From: Dermatophilaceae bacterium
Lineage (GTDB): Bacteria > Actinomycetota > Actinomycetes > Actinomycetales > Dermatophilaceae
DNA length: 64,000 nucleotides
Direction of reading: 5' to 3'
NCBI GenBank assembly: GCA_014377705.1
Contig: JACMPC010000003.1
Span: forward strand, 1-64,000
Both the position numbers and the translations under genes were made by a program. The stretch's first letter is position 1. The number at the start of each line of letters is the position of its first letter. The notes beneath the pieces were generated by a model, which ran no database searches, was not told the DNA's origin, and worked only from the letters and a program-made list of their open reading frames with translations. Below are positions 1 to 8,973 of the stretch, in pieces.

Positions 1-125
1 ACCCGACCAAGCTGGCGACGATCGTGGCGAACCCCACCATCATCGACGGCCGCAACACCCTCGACCCCACCGGATGGCGCGCAGCGGGGTGGACCTACCG
101 CGCCCTTGGCCGGCCCGCGGTCTGA
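1..125 (+). CDS. UDP-glucose 6-dehydrogenase, C-terminal end (partial)
   Basis: Only the last 40 codons lie in the window, read from base 3 and closed by TGA at 123-125. The peptide contains VIDGRN-like IIDGRNTLDP followed by WRAAGWTYRALGRP. This is the conserved tail of the UDP-glucose/GDP-mannose dehydrogenase family, in which the C-terminal UDP-binding domain ends with a DGRN motif and an aromatic G-x-x-Y-x-x-x-G motif. The family oxidises UDP-glucose to UDP-glucuronate with two NAD for surface polysaccharide synthesis. The catalytic cysteine and the Rossmann domain lie outside the window, so substrate preference cannot be judged. Confidence 0.8.
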   Translation, partial: PTKLATIVANPTIIDGRNTLDPTGWRAAGWTYRALGRPAV

Positions 126-308
126 CCGCGATACGACTCCGACCACTGCGGCCAGACTGCGAAGAGCAACCTTCGACCTGCACCGCTCGCCGGGAGACCT
201 CCGGGGGCCTGCCTGATGGGGAGTTCTCCCCATGTCGCTGAGGACCCCCGACCCGTAGCGTCTGCAGCACGGCAGACGTCGTGCGCAGGCACCGGACGAG
301 GGGGGAGC

Positions 309-1772
309 GTGAGCGAACTACTGGGAGCGAATACCGATGTCCTGGAACGCAAAGCCGAGTCGCTGATCAGTGACGCACGCAGGGTCCAGGACATTCGCGC
401 CCTGGCCCAGCGCGCGCTCGGCGAGCTGCAGGCCAGCTGGAACGGCTCCGACCTGGCGTACCTGACCCAGCAGTGGGACCAGCGGGCGTCGCCGCTGCTG
501 GCCGGCGCGTCCGCGTCTTTGGACACCTGCGCCGCCCGGCTGCGCGCCCAGTCCGCGGCCCAACGGGTGAGCAGCAGCGGCGACGGTGGCACCAGCCACA
601 CCGCCTCGGTGTTCGTCAAGGCTCCTGCGTCGCCACCGCGGCACGGGTCGCCGGCCGACAACGCGACCTGGTGGACGTCGATGACCGCACTGCAGCAGCA
701 GCAGGTGCTCCGGCAACATCCCGGCTGGATCGGCAATCGTGACGGCGTGGACTTCACTGCCAGGGACCTGGCCAACCAGGCGCTGCTCCCGCTGGAACGG
801 GCTCGCCTCATTGCCGAACGCGACAGACTCAGGGCAGACCTGGCCGACAACTGGTTCGGCGGCGATCTCACCAACGACGACGCAGCCCTGGATCTCGTGA
901 ACGACAAGCTGACCTCCCTCGATGCGATCGAGGCCACGATGCGCCTGCCGGGCGAGCGCCAGCTGCTCCTGCTGGACCTGGGAGAAGAACGTCCCCAGGC
1001 GGCCATCGCCAACGGCAACGTGCAGACCGCCACCAACGTGGCGGTGTTTGTCCCAGGCCTGGGCAGCGTATTGACCCACTCCTTGAAGGGCTACGACATC
1101 GAGATGAACCACCTTCAGAAGAGAGCCGAGTCCGAGAGCGTGCGAGCTCATCCGACCCTGGCCGAAACCACTGCGACGGTCACGTGGATCGGCTACCAGG
1201 CCCCGCTGCTGGGTGACACCCTCACCCTTGGCAAGTCGGTGGCTGGCATCGAGGTAGCCAGGAAGGGCGCCGCGCAGTTGACGCCCTTCCTCCAGGGGGT
1301 CGGCGCCGCCCGTGACCACGATGCCCACCTGACCCTGCTTTCTCACTCATACGGCTCGACCACCGCGGGTCTGGCGCTGCAGCAGGACACCGGAGTGGAC
1401 GACGCCGTGTTTTTTGGCTCTCCTGGGGTTGGCACGAATCACGTCCGGGACCTCAACGTGGCCCCGGGGCGCAGCGACTACATCGAGGCTCGAGGCGATG
1501 TCGTTGGCGACCTGGGCCGTTTTGGTGTCGACCCGTCACACCTGAGCGGGATGGGACACGCCTCGGCACGGGAGGCAACCGTCGTTGATCTTCTGAGCGG
1601 CGAGGTTCGCCATTTCACGGAATCGACGGGTCACAGCGAGTATCTGCTCGACGACAGCACCAGCCAGTACAACATGTCCGTGGTGGCGGCCGGGGTGCCG
1701 GACAGACAGGTCTGCGACCCCGGCAAAGGCCTCGGAGATGTCCTCAGCTTTCCCATCCCGGGGACGTACTGA
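309..1772 (+). CDS. WXG100-like domain fused to DUF1023 alpha/beta hydrolase
   Basis: The 487-residue protein starts best at GTG 309, because the N-terminus then opens directly with a helical region of about 90 residues that carries a WNG turn near residue 44, as in WXG100/ESX-type helical hairpins. An upstream ATG at 216 adds low-complexity sequence only. The C-terminal half is a DUF1023 alpha/beta hydrolase. The nucleophile elbow reads SHSYGS with Ser347, and a GMGH segment could supply the catalytic His. No signal peptide is visible, which fits type VII secretion of WXG-like proteins, although no ESX genes are in the window. The stop overlaps the ATG of the next lipoprotein gene (TGATG), so the two are probably translated together. 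Lipase or esterase activity is inferred from the fold. Confidence 0.85.
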   Translation: MSELLGANTDVLERKAESLISDARRVQDIRALAQRALGELQASWNGSDLAYLTQQWDQRASPLLAGASASLDTCAARLRAQSAAQRVSSSGDGGTSHTASVFVKAPASPPRHGSPADNATWWTSMTALQQQQVLRQHPGWIGNRDGVDFTARDLANQALLPLERARLIAERDRLRADLADNWFGGDLTNDDAALDLVNDKLTSLDAIEATMRLPGERQLLLLDLGEERPQAAIANGNVQTATNVAVFVPGLGSVLTHSLKGYDIEMNHLQKRAESESVRAHPTLAETTATVTWIGYQAPLLGDTLTLGKSVAGIEVARKGAAQLTPFLQGVGAARDHDAHLTLLSHSYGSTTAGLALQQDTGVDDAVFFGSPGVGTNHVRDLNVAPGRSDYIEARGDVVGDLGRFGVDPSHLSGMGHASAREATVVDLLSGEVRHFTESTGHSEYLLDDSTSQYNMSVVAAGVPDRQVCDPGKGLGDVLSFPIPGTY

Positions 1773-2356
1773 TGACGAGGGCCTTCAGATTGAGTCCCAG
1801 GACTGCCGGCGAAGTTATTGCCGGCGTCATGATGATGTTGATCGTTGCCGGATGCAGTTACGCAACCAGGGAGACTGACGAGTTGAAAGATGGCTTCGAC
1901 GAGCTGATGAAGCGCCCGAACCTCACTCAGGTGGAGACCGACTACGAGGCGATGCTCCAGACCATCCGGGAACGCCTGGTCGCCGAGGTCGGCATATGCG
2001 GGTTCCGGCCCGCTGATGAACCCATGAGCGGGACCTTCTGCGGCGACGATCTCACCAACGTCGATGGGGCCCAGGAGCGCTATTTCAACGCGGGCGTCTC
2101 ATATGGGAACCTCCCAGACGCCAAATGGGACCAGGCGGTCGCTATCGTGACCGAGGAGACCAGACAGCACGGATTCGGCGAGCCCAAGGCGCTCATCGAC
2201 GGTCCCGGCGATCACGAGGTCTCGTTCCGCGGCAGATACGGTGGGAGCCTGCTGTTCGGCACCGGTGGCGGCACGATCCTCACCGTGTGGACCGGGTGTC
2301 ATCTCACCGAGGAGGCACACAGGCACGGCACCTTCCGGCCACCCAAGGAGTACTAG
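1772..2356 (+). CDS. LppA-like lipoprotein
   Basis: The 194-residue product has a basic start, a hydrophobic stretch and a lipobox LIVAGC, with lipidated Cys28 expected after signal peptidase II cleavage. The mature part has several cysteines (CGFRP, FCGDD, TGCH) and a glycine-rich end. It resembles the LppA family of actinobacterial lipoproteins often found next to DUF1023 hydrolases. Its ATG overlaps the hydrolase stop by one base, so the pair is one transcription unit. By analogy with secreted lipase effectors guarded by lipoproteins, it could be an immunity partner or chaperone. That role is inference. Confidence 0.8.
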   Translation: MTRAFRLSPRTAGEVIAGVMMMLIVAGCSYATRETDELKDGFDELMKRPNLTQVETDYEAMLQTIRERLVAEVGICGFRPADEPMSGTFCGDDLTNVDGAQERYFNAGVSYGNLPDAKWDQAVAIVTEETRQHGFGEPKALIDGPGDHEVSFRGRYGGSLLFGTGGGTILTVWTGCHLTEEAHRHGTFRPPKEY

Positions 2357-2403
2357 GCACGCCCCGGTCCGTCGCTCTCACACCCCGATCGGCGAGCCTA
2401 GCC

Positions 2404-3519
2404 TCAGACCTCGGGGCTGTATGCCGCCACCGGTCCCGTCACGCTCAGGCGGACCAGGCTGTCAGGCAGTGGGACGGACAGCCCCAGGACCCGGGCGGTC
2501 ACCATCCGCCCCGACGCCAGGACCTGCAGGCGCACCGCCGCATCGTGTCCGAAGTAGCTCACGTCCACCACCCGTGCTTCGACACCCTCCTGCGAGGAGC
2601 CGGTCAGCTGGATCTGCTCGGGGCGCACGAGCAGCCGAGCCGGGCCGGCGTCCACGCCGGCCATGACATACAGCGGGCCCAGGTCGGAGGATGCCGCACC
2701 ATCGGCGAGGTCGGCGTCGACCACGACTGCGGCGCCGACGAACTCGGCGACGCCGAGGTCGGCCGGGGCGCGATACACCTCGTGCGGGGTGCCCACCTGC
2801 GCGATGGCCCCGTCGCGCATCACGGCCACCTGATCGGCCAGGGACAGGGCCTCGGACTGGTCGTGGGTGACCAGCACGGCGGTGGTGGCGGTGGCCTTCA
2901 ACGCCTGGACGACGGCGCGGCCGGTGCCCTCGCGCAGCCCGGCATCCAATGACGAGAACGGCTCGTCCAGCAGGATCAGGGAAGGACCGGGGGCCAGCGC
3001 GCGAGCCAGGGCGACCCGCTGCTGCTGGCCGCCGGACAGCTGATGGGGGAAGCGCAGCCGCACAGCGGGGTCGAGCCCGACCAGCTCCAGCAGCTCCTCG
3101 ACCCGATGACCGCTGCGACGCTCACGGCCGGTCAGCCCGAAGGTGATGTTGTCGGCGACGTCCAGGTGCGGGAAGAGCGCGCCCTCCTGCGGCACGTAGC
3201 CGACCCGGCGGCGCTGCGGGGCGACGAACCGGCCACCCCCGCTGACCACCTGCCCGCCCAGCAGGATCTGGCCGGCGTCCGGGACCTCGAAGCCGGCGAT
3301 GAGGCGCAACAGGGTGGTCTTGCCACAACCCGAGGGGCCCAGGATCGCGGTCATGCTCTGCTCCGGCACAGTGAGGTCGATCCCTCGCAACACCTCGGAG
3401 GCGCCGAAGGCCTTGGTCACGGCACGGACGGTCACAGAGTTCATGAGGGGAGGGGGCATCAGGGAAGCGCTCATCTGGGAAGGAATCATAGGCGAGCTGG
3501 TCATGGGGGAGCTGGTCAT
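2404..3519 (-). CDS. fbpC: Ferric iron ABC transporter ATP-binding protein
   Basis: This 371-residue ATPase has a Walker A GPSGCGKTT at about 61-69, the signature LSGGQQQRVALARAL, a Walker B LILLDEPFSSLD and an H-loop THDQSEA. A C-terminal TOBE-like domain follows, as in the FbpC/PotA class. It energises import through the two-domain permease encoded just upstream. The start at 3519 overlaps the permease stop (ATGA). The first 25 residues are an unusual tail with MTSSPMTSSPM, from a 15-bp DNA duplication; the ABC domain itself begins at Met26 (3444), which is an alternative start without a good ribosome site. It is the third gene of the iron operon. Confidence 0.93.
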   Translation of the reverse strand: MTSSPMTSSPMIPSQMSASLMPPPLMNSVTVRAVTKAFGASEVLRGIDLTVPEQSMTAILGPSGCGKTTLLRLIAGFEVPDAGQILLGGQVVSGGGRFVAPQRRRVGYVPQEGALFPHLDVADNITFGLTGRERRSGHRVEELLELVGLDPAVRLRFPHQLSGGQQQRVALARALAPGPSLILLDEPFSSLDAGLREGTGRAVVQALKATATTAVLVTHDQSEALSLADQVAVMRDGAIAQVGTPHEVYRAPADLGVAEFVGAAVVVDADLADGAASSDLGPLYVMAGVDAGPARLLVRPEQIQLTGSSQEGVEARVVDVSYFGHDAAVRLQVLASGRMVTARVLGLSVPLPDSLVRLSVTGPVAAYSPEV

Positions 3520-5063
3520 ACCGTGATCGACCTCCAGCGGTTCCGGGTGAGGAGCAGGGTCACCGGTGCCGACAGGATGACCATGAGCGCGGCATACGGC
3601 GCGGCTGCACCGTAGGCAATGCTGCTGCTGTTGCCCCAGAACTGGGTGGCCAAAGTGCGGGTGCCGATCGGTGCGAGCAGCAGGGTGGCGGTCAGCTCGG
3701 TCACCACGGCCAGGAAGACCAGGGCCGTGCCGGCGCCCAGACCCGGGGCGACCAGCGGCAGGGTCACCCGTCGCAGCGTCTCCAGCGGGCCCGAGCCGAG
3801 CGCCCGGGCGACCTCGTCGAACACCGGCGGCGCCTGGTCAAGTGCCGCACGGATGCTCACCATGGCCCGCGGCAGGAACATGATCGCGTAGGCCAGCACC
3901 AGCAGCACCAGGGTCTGGTAGACCGCCGGGGCGAACCGGATGGACACCGTGACCAGAGCCAGGGCCACCACGATGCCGGGGACCGCGTTGCCGAAGTAGG
4001 TGAGACGTTCCATCAGGATGGTCAGCCGTCCTCGCCGCCGGACACACAGCCAGGCGATCGGGAACGCCAGCGCCATGGCCAGGATCGCGCCGGCCACCCC
4101 GAGTCCGAGCGAGGTTGCGGTGGTGCGGGCCAGGTCACCGATCGGGAAGCTCGTGGACGAGCCGGTCGCCAGCCAGTACGTCAGGCTGCCGAGCGGTACG
4201 CCGAGAGCCAGTGCCGTCAGCCCGCCGACCGCGAGCAGGCAAGGAGCCGTCGCGCGACCCAGGCGCCTGCGCGGGATGGTCCGGGCGCTGCCCCCACCCA
4301 GACGCGAGTACCGGTGATGGCCGCGCAGGCGCAGCTCCAGGGTGAGCAGCAACAGGCAGGAGAGCAGCAGGACACCGGCGAGCATGTTCGCGGCGGGCCC
4401 GTTGAACGACGAGCGGTACAGGTCGTAGATGGCCGTGGTGAAGGTGGGGAAGCGCAGCAGCTGCAGGGCGCCGAACTCGGCCAGGACGTGCAGCGCCACG
4501 ATCAGGGTGCCGCCCAGCAGGGCCGGGCGGAGCTGGGGCAGCACGACGCGGATGAAGGTGCGCCAAGGGCTGTGGCCGAGGGCGGCCGCCGTCTCCTCCA
4601 GGGCGGGGTCCAGGCCGCGCAACATCGCCGCGACCGGCAGGAAGACCAGGGGGTAGTAGGAGAGGCTGACGATCAGCAGGGCCCCGGCATACCCCTCGAC
4701 CCTGGCCGTCAGGGAGACCCAGCCGAAGCTGTTGACGAACGCCGGCACGGCCAGCGGCGCGACGAGCAGGACGTTCCAGACGCGCCGTCCGGGCAGCGTG
4801 GTGCGCTCGACCAACCAGGCCGCACCCGTGCCGAGAACGGCTGTCAGCCCGACGCAGCCGGTGACGAGCAGGCCGGTGTTGCGGAACAGCTCGCCGACCC
4901 GGGGCCGCCAGATGAGGGTCACCGCCTCATCCCATCCGGTCGAGACCACATAGCCGACGACGAAGAAGAGCGGGATCATCGCGACGAGGACGATCGCGGC
5001 GGACAGCAACAGCAGCAGGCGCGGGTAGGTGGCGCGCGACCCACCCACCCCCGCTCTGTGCAA
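3516..5063 (-). CDS. fbpB: Ferric iron ABC transporter permease, two-domain
   Basis: The 515-residue membrane protein holds two copies of the binding-protein-dependent permease domain, about twelve helices in all. Each copy carries an EAA loop: EETAAALGHSPWRTF in the first half and DEVARALGSGPLETL in the second. This fused layout is typical of FbpB/AfuB-type ferric iron permeases. The annotated start is TTG at 5063, with GTG 5048 as an alternative; both have weak ribosome sites, and the gene lies 14 bp behind the binding-protein gene. It forms the membrane channel for iron passed on by the lipoprotein and powered by the downstream ATPase. Confidence 0.92.
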   Translation of the reverse strand: MHRAGVGGSRATYPRLLLLLSAAIVLVAMIPLFFVVGYVVSTGWDEAVTLIWRPRVGELFRNTGLLVTGCVGLTAVLGTGAAWLVERTTLPGRRVWNVLLVAPLAVPAFVNSFGWVSLTARVEGYAGALLIVSLSYYPLVFLPVAAMLRGLDPALEETAAALGHSPWRTFIRVVLPQLRPALLGGTLIVALHVLAEFGALQLLRFPTFTTAIYDLYRSSFNGPAANMLAGVLLLSCLLLLTLELRLRGHHRYSRLGGGSARTIPRRRLGRATAPCLLAVGGLTALALGVPLGSLTYWLATGSSTSFPIGDLARTTATSLGLGVAGAILAMALAFPIAWLCVRRRGRLTILMERLTYFGNAVPGIVVALALVTVSIRFAPAVYQTLVLLVLAYAIMFLPRAMVSIRAALDQAPPVFDEVARALGSGPLETLRRVTLPLVAPGLGAGTALVFLAVVTELTATLLLAPIGTRTLATQFWGNSSSIAYGAAAPYAALMVILSAPVTLLLTRNRWRSITV

Positions 5064-5077
5064 AGAGTCCAGCAGTG

Positions 5078-6133
5078 TCAGAGCAGACCCGCCTGCTGCA
5101 TCAGCTCGACGACGTTGGGGCCGTTGAGCGAGTCCACGTTCACGATCGGCGGGCTGAGCTCGGTCAGGGGCTTGAGCGCCTTGTTGGCCTTGGCGCCGTT
5201 GCCGATCGGGTACTCCAGCGCCTTGCTGTCGGCCAGGACCTTCTGCCCGGCGGCGCCGTTGAGGTACTTGACCAGCTGCTGGGCCTCCGACTGGTGCTTG
5301 CTCGACTTGAGCACGCCGGCGCCGGAGGTGCTGAGGAAAGCACCGGGGTCCTTGTCACCGAAGTACATCTGCTTGACGTTCCTGGAGTTGGCACCGGACT
5401 CGGCCTGGTCCTTCAACCAGTAGTAGTGGTAGATCACGCCGCTGTGCACCTCGCCGGCGTTGACGGCCTTCAGGACGGCGCTGTTGCCCGCGTACACCTT
5501 GGCGTTCGTCTTCAGGCCCTTGAGCCAGGCAACTGTCGCCGGCTCACCCTTGAGCGCGAGCACCGCGCTGACGATGGCCTGGAAGTCCGCTCCGGCCGGG
5601 GAGATCCCCACCTTGCCCTTCCAGGCCGGCTTGGCCAGATCCATGATGGAGGCCGGCAGGTCGGCCGCCTTGAGCTGCGAAGGGTTGTATGCGAACACGG
5701 TCGAGCGCGCCGCGAAACCCACCCAGTCCTTGTCGGCAGGGGCGAACTGGGCCGGGACCTGTGCCAGCGTGGCGTTGTCGACCTTGGCGAACAAGCGCTT
5801 GCTGTCGACCAGGGTCATCGCCGGGGAGTTCTCGGTCACGAATACGTCCGCAGGTGAGGCCTTGCCCTCCTGGACGATCTGGTTGCCGAGCTCGAAGTCC
5901 TCGCCGTTGCGCATGTTGACCTTGATGCCGGTCGTCTTGGTGAAGTCGGCAACCATCAGCGCCATGAGATCCTCGTGCTGAGCGTTGTACAGCGTTAACG
6001 TGGCCTTGTCCCCCGCCCCCTTCCCCTCGTCAGCCGAGCCGGTCGCTGAGCCGCAGGCTGCGACCACCACCGACAAAGCCACCAGTGCGGCAGCCAGTCC
6101 GGCCTTCGAGCGTGCAGGTGCAGTGAACCGCAT
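5078..6133 (-). CDS. fbpA: Ferric iron-binding lipoprotein
   Basis: The 351-residue protein has a lipoprotein signal ending VVAACGS with Cys27, then a periplasmic-type binding fold beginning TLTLYNAQHEDL. The features match FutA/FbpA ferric-binding proteins: the YNAQHE start, a DVFVTENSPAM segment, and tyrosines in VIYHYYW that commonly ligate iron in this family. A clear GGAGG lies 7 nt ahead of the ATG. It is the first gene of a three-gene operon and lies directly behind an IdeR/DtxR-type operator, so repression by iron is likely. Thiamine or polyamine binding is a less likely alternative because of that box and the YHYY segment. Confidence 0.93.
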   Translation of the reverse strand: MRFTAPARSKAGLAAALVALSVVVAACGSATGSADEGKGAGDKATLTLYNAQHEDLMALMVADFTKTTGIKVNMRNGEDFELGNQIVQEGKASPADVFVTENSPAMTLVDSKRLFAKVDNATLAQVPAQFAPADKDWVGFAARSTVFAYNPSQLKAADLPASIMDLAKPAWKGKVGISPAGADFQAIVSAVLALKGEPATVAWLKGLKTNAKVYAGNSAVLKAVNAGEVHSGVIYHYYWLKDQAESGANSRNVKQMYFGDKDPGAFLSTSGAGVLKSSKHQSEAQQLVKYLNGAAGQKVLADSKALEYPIGNGAKANKALKPLTELSPPIVNVDSLNGPNVVELMQQAGLL

Positions 6134-6155
6134 TTCGTTCCTCCGTTGTCAAACA

Positions 6156-6174
6156 TTAGGTAAGGCTTACCTTA
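6156..6174 (-). promoter_or_regulatory. IdeR/DtxR-type iron box
   Basis: The sequence TTAGGTAAGGCTTACCTTA matches the 19-bp DtxR/IdeR consensus (TTAGGTTAGGCTAACCTAA) at 16 of 19 positions and is a near-perfect palindrome. It overlaps a -10 hexamer TAATGT read on the minus strand at 6158-6153. Bound repressor would therefore block transcription of the binding-protein gene whose ATG is at 6133. This supports iron as the substrate of the ABC transporter. Confidence 0.85.
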
Positions 6175-6488
6175 CCAGCACCAGGAGGGCGGTCTCACCG
6201 GCGTGTCCAGGCGCTGGACGCACCGGAAAAGGCAGCTCAAAGGCCCACCCCGGCGGCCTTGCGCCGAAGTTTACCGGGTGCGGCAGGCGTCCCAGCACGC
6301 CAGAGCGGCCGGCCTCCGGGGCCGGCCGCACTCGTCGTGTGGTTGTCAGCCGGCGTCGACCGCCGTGATCGTCACCGGGACGTTCGCCCCGGTGTAGAGC
6401 TGGTTCAGCACCTATGTCGTCCCGCCCGGGAGGACCCCTGACTCGTCCCCTGCCGCCGTGGCTGCGCCACCCTTAGGCCACGGGGGTC
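6175..6488. other. Intergenic region with GC-rich hairpin
   Basis: No convincing gene lies here. A perfect 10-bp stem with a 5-nt loop spans 6305-6329 (GCGGCCGGCC / GGCCGGCCGC) and lacks a T-run. On the minus strand it follows a short frame of 21 codons ending in TVxVDAG-like TAVDAG near 6353, which may be the tail of a lost gene. An in-frame TAG at 6474 separates this region from the next gene. Confidence 0.5.
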
Positions 6489-6920
6489 ATGGTGACGTCG
6501 CTGGTCATCTGGCGGGCAGCCGAGCACCGCCGCGTCCTGGCCGGCAACCAGGTGGTGGCAGCGTCCGCCGGCCGGGCCATCACCGCGAAGATGCTGGGTT
6601 ACAGCTACAAAAGCTTCGACCAGCACACCGCAGAGGTCAGCGCCCTGCTGACCGGGAGCTTCCGCAACAAGTCCGTCAAGGCGGCGATCACGGTGGTCAA
6701 ACCCCTTGCCATCGAGAACCAGGCGGTGGTGGTCGCCAAGGTCAGCGAGGTCTCAGTGATGAGCCCGGGCGACCATCCCGGCGTCAGGATCCTCGCCTTC
6801 GTCGACCAGCAGACGACCTCGGCCAAGCTCATACGCGCCCAGGTCGACCAGAACCGCGTCATCCTGACCATGTCCGAGGTTGACGGTCGCTGGCTGGTCT
6901 CCCAGGTCGAGGCGTTCTAG
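6489..6920 (+). CDS. Mce-associated-like NTF2-fold protein, no membrane anchor
   Basis: The 143-residue protein resembles the soluble domain of Mce-associated membrane proteins. It shows the usual pattern of a helix with GRAITAKMLGYSYKSFDQHTAE, then alternating strands and the ending DGRWLVSQVEAF. These partners of Mce lipid importers normally carry an N-terminal transmembrane helix of 20-25 residues. Here only a short MVTSLVIW precedes the domain, and an in-frame stop at 6474 blocks any extension. The gene may be 5'-truncated or the anchor may have been lost. No mce genes are in the window. The exact role is unknown. Confidence 0.65.
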   Translation: MVTSLVIWRAAEHRRVLAGNQVVAASAGRAITAKMLGYSYKSFDQHTAEVSALLTGSFRNKSVKAAITVVKPLAIENQAVVVAKVSEVSVMSPGDHPGVRILAFVDQQTTSAKLIRAQVDQNRVILTMSEVDGRWLVSQVEAF

Positions 6921-6990
6921 ATCCGACGGCCAGGTGTCGAAATCGTTACGCGCACATCGTGGGTTCGTCAAATCGGAGGCTTGCGCATTG

Positions 6991-7029
6991 TTACCTGTCG
7001 GTAGCATCATGGATGTTACCCGCCAGTAA
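6991..7029 (+). promoter_or_regulatory. Two palindromic operators upstream of fadE5
   Basis: Two related 14-bp sites, TTACCTGTCGGTAG (6991-7004) and TTACCCGCCAGTAA (7016-7029), lie 25 bp apart. Each has TTACC/GGTAA-like arms of the type bound by TetR-family fatty-acid regulators in actinobacteria. A -10-like TAGCAT at 7002-7007 overlaps the first site. The ribosome site GGAGG at 7070-7074 and ATG 7083 follow. The regulator itself is not in the window. Confidence 0.55.
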
Positions 7030-7082
7030 TGGCGGGGCCAGGCGGCCGCTAAGGCCTCAACCCGAGCACGGAGGACCCCTCA

Positions 7083-8963
7083 ATGGGCCACTACAAGAGC
7101 AACGTCCGCGACCTCGAGTTCAACTTGTTCGAGGTCTTCAACCGCCAGGAGATCCTAGGCAAAGGTCCCTACTCCGAGGTGGACCCGGACACCGCCCGCG
7201 AGATCCTGCACGAGGTCGCCCGGCTTGCCGAGAACGAGCTGGCCGAGAGCCTGCTCGACTCCGACCGCAACCCGCCGGTGTTCGACCCGGCGACGAGCTC
7301 GGTCGCCATCCCCGCCTCCTTCACCAAGTCGTACAAGGCGTACCTCGACGCCGGGTGGTGGCGCCTCGACGTCCCCACCGAGCTCGGCGGCACGGTCATC
7401 CCACCGTCGCTGCGCTGGGCCGTCGCGGAGCTCGTCCTGGGGTCCAACCCGGCCGTGCACATGTACTCCGCCGGCTTCGGCTTCTCCAAAATCCTCTACC
7501 ACATGGGCAACGACGACCAGAAGAAGATGGCGCACCACATCGTCGACAACCAGTGGGGCGCCACCATGGTGCTGACCGAGCCCGACGCGGGCTCGGATGT
7601 GGGCGCCGGCCGCACCAAGGCCGTCCAGCAGCCCGACGGCACCTGGCACATCACCGGGGTCAAGCGCTTCATCACCTCGGCCGAGGCTGACTTCTACGAC
7701 AATGTCGTCCACTTCGTGCTGGCTCGCCCCGAGGGCGGCGGCGCCGGTACCAAGGGCCTGTCCCTGTTCGTGGTGCCCAAGTGGCACGTCGACCTGGAGA
7801 CCGGCGAGCTCGGCGAGCGCAACGGCGCCTATGTCACGAACGTCGAGCACAAGATGGGTCTGAAGGCCTCGACCACCTGCGAGATCACCTTCGGCGACAA
7901 GCAACCCGCGGTGGGCACCTTGGTCGGCGACGCCCACGACGGCATCGCACAGATGTTCAAGATCATCGAGTTCGCCCGGATGATGGTCGGCACCAAGGCG
8001 ATCGCCACCTTGTCGACTGGCTATCTCAACGCTCTGGACTATGCCAAGCAGCGGGTCCAGGGCGCCGACCTGACCCAGATGACCGACAAGGCCGCACCCC
8101 GGGTCACCATCACCAAGCACCCCGACATCCGGCGTTCCCTGATGCTGCAGAAGGCATATGCCGAGGGCTTGCGTTCCCTGGTCATCTACACCGCCACCCA
8201 GCAGGACGTCGTCGACCAGGCGCAGCTTGCCAGTGGCTCCGACGAGCTGGAGAAGGGCTCGGATGCCGCGATGGCCAGCCGGGTCAACGACCTGCTGCTG
8301 CCCATCGTCAAGGGTGTCGGCTCCGAACGTGCCTGGGTGCTGCTCGGCACCGAGTCGCTGCAGACCTTCGGCGGCTCGGGCTTCCTCCAGGACTACCCGA
8401 TCGAGCAGTACGTCCGGGACGCCAAGATCGACACGCTCTACGAGGGCACCACAGCCATCCAGGGCCTGGACTTCTTCTTCCGCAAGATCATTCGCGACAA
8501 GGGCAAGGCGGTGACACACCTGTCCACCCAGATCCAGGAGTTCGTCAAGGGCGCGGATGGCGCCGGCGAGTCCCTGGTCGTGGAACGTGAGCTGCTCGGC
8601 AAGGGTCTGGAAGACCTGCAGGGCATCCTTGGCTTCATGGTCGGCGAGCTGATGAACTCCGACCCGCGTGCGGGAGACGGCAGCTCGGTGACCAACCTCT
8701 ACAAGGTCGGTCAGAACACCTCCCGTCTCCTGCTGTGCGCCGGAGACCTGGTGGTGGGGTGGCTGCTGCTGCGTCAGGCGGAGATCGCCCAGGCCGCCCT
8801 CGACTCCGGCACCGCCTCGGCCAGGGACCAGAAGTTCTACGAGGGCAAGATCGCGGCCGCGTCCTTCTTCGCCCGCACGGTCCTGCCCAAGATCGCCGCC
8901 GAACGCCAGATCGCCGAGGCAACCGACAACTCGCTCATGGACGTCTCCGAAGACTCCTTCTAG
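7083..8963 (+). CDS. fadE5: FadE5-type acyl-CoA dehydrogenase
   Basis: The 626-residue enzyme closely follows mycobacterial FadE5, from the start GHYKSNVRD and the conserved NPPVFDP to the C-terminal acyl-CoA dehydrogenase extension. The FAD and substrate signature [18 protein letters not shown] is intact, as is the C-terminal catalytic region with YEGTTAIQG, where the glutamate acts as base. The enzyme introduces the alpha-beta double bond into acyl-CoAs in the first step of beta-oxidation; FadE5 accepts a wide range of chain lengths. Length matches the family (about 610 residues). It has a good GGAGG site and lies behind two palindromic operators, so control by acyl-CoA through a TetR-type repressor is likely. 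Confidence 0.95.
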   Translation: MGHYKSNVRDLEFNLFEVFNRQEILGKGPYSEVDPDTAREILHEVARLAENELAESLLDSDRNPPVFDPATSSVAIPASFTKSYKAYLDAGWWRLDVPTELGGTVIPPSLRWAVAELVLGSNPAVHMYSAGFGFSKILYHMGNDDQKKMAHHIVDNQWGATMVLTEPDAGSDVGAGRTKAVQQPDGTWHITGVKRFITSAEADFYDNVVHFVLARPEGGGAGTKGLSLFVVPKWHVDLETGELGERNGAYVTNVEHKMGLKASTTCEITFGDKQPAVGTLVGDAHDGIAQMFKIIEFARMMVGTKAIATLSTGYLNALDYAKQRVQGADLTQMTDKAAPRVTITKHPDIRRSLMLQKAYAEGLRSLVIYTATQQDVVDQAQLASGSDELEKGSDAAMASRVNDLLLPIVKGVGSERAWVLLGTESLQTFGGSGFLQDYPIEQYVRDAKIDTLYEGTTAIQGLDFFFRKIIRDKGKAVTHLSTQIQEFVKGADGAGESLVVERELLGKGLEDLQGILGFMVGELMNSDPRAGDGSSVTNLYKVGQNTSRLLLCAGDLVVGWLLLRQAEIAQAALDSGTASARDQKFYEGKIAAASFFARTVLPKIAAERQIAEATDNSLMDVSEDSF

Positions 8964-8973
8964 AAGGCCCGCT

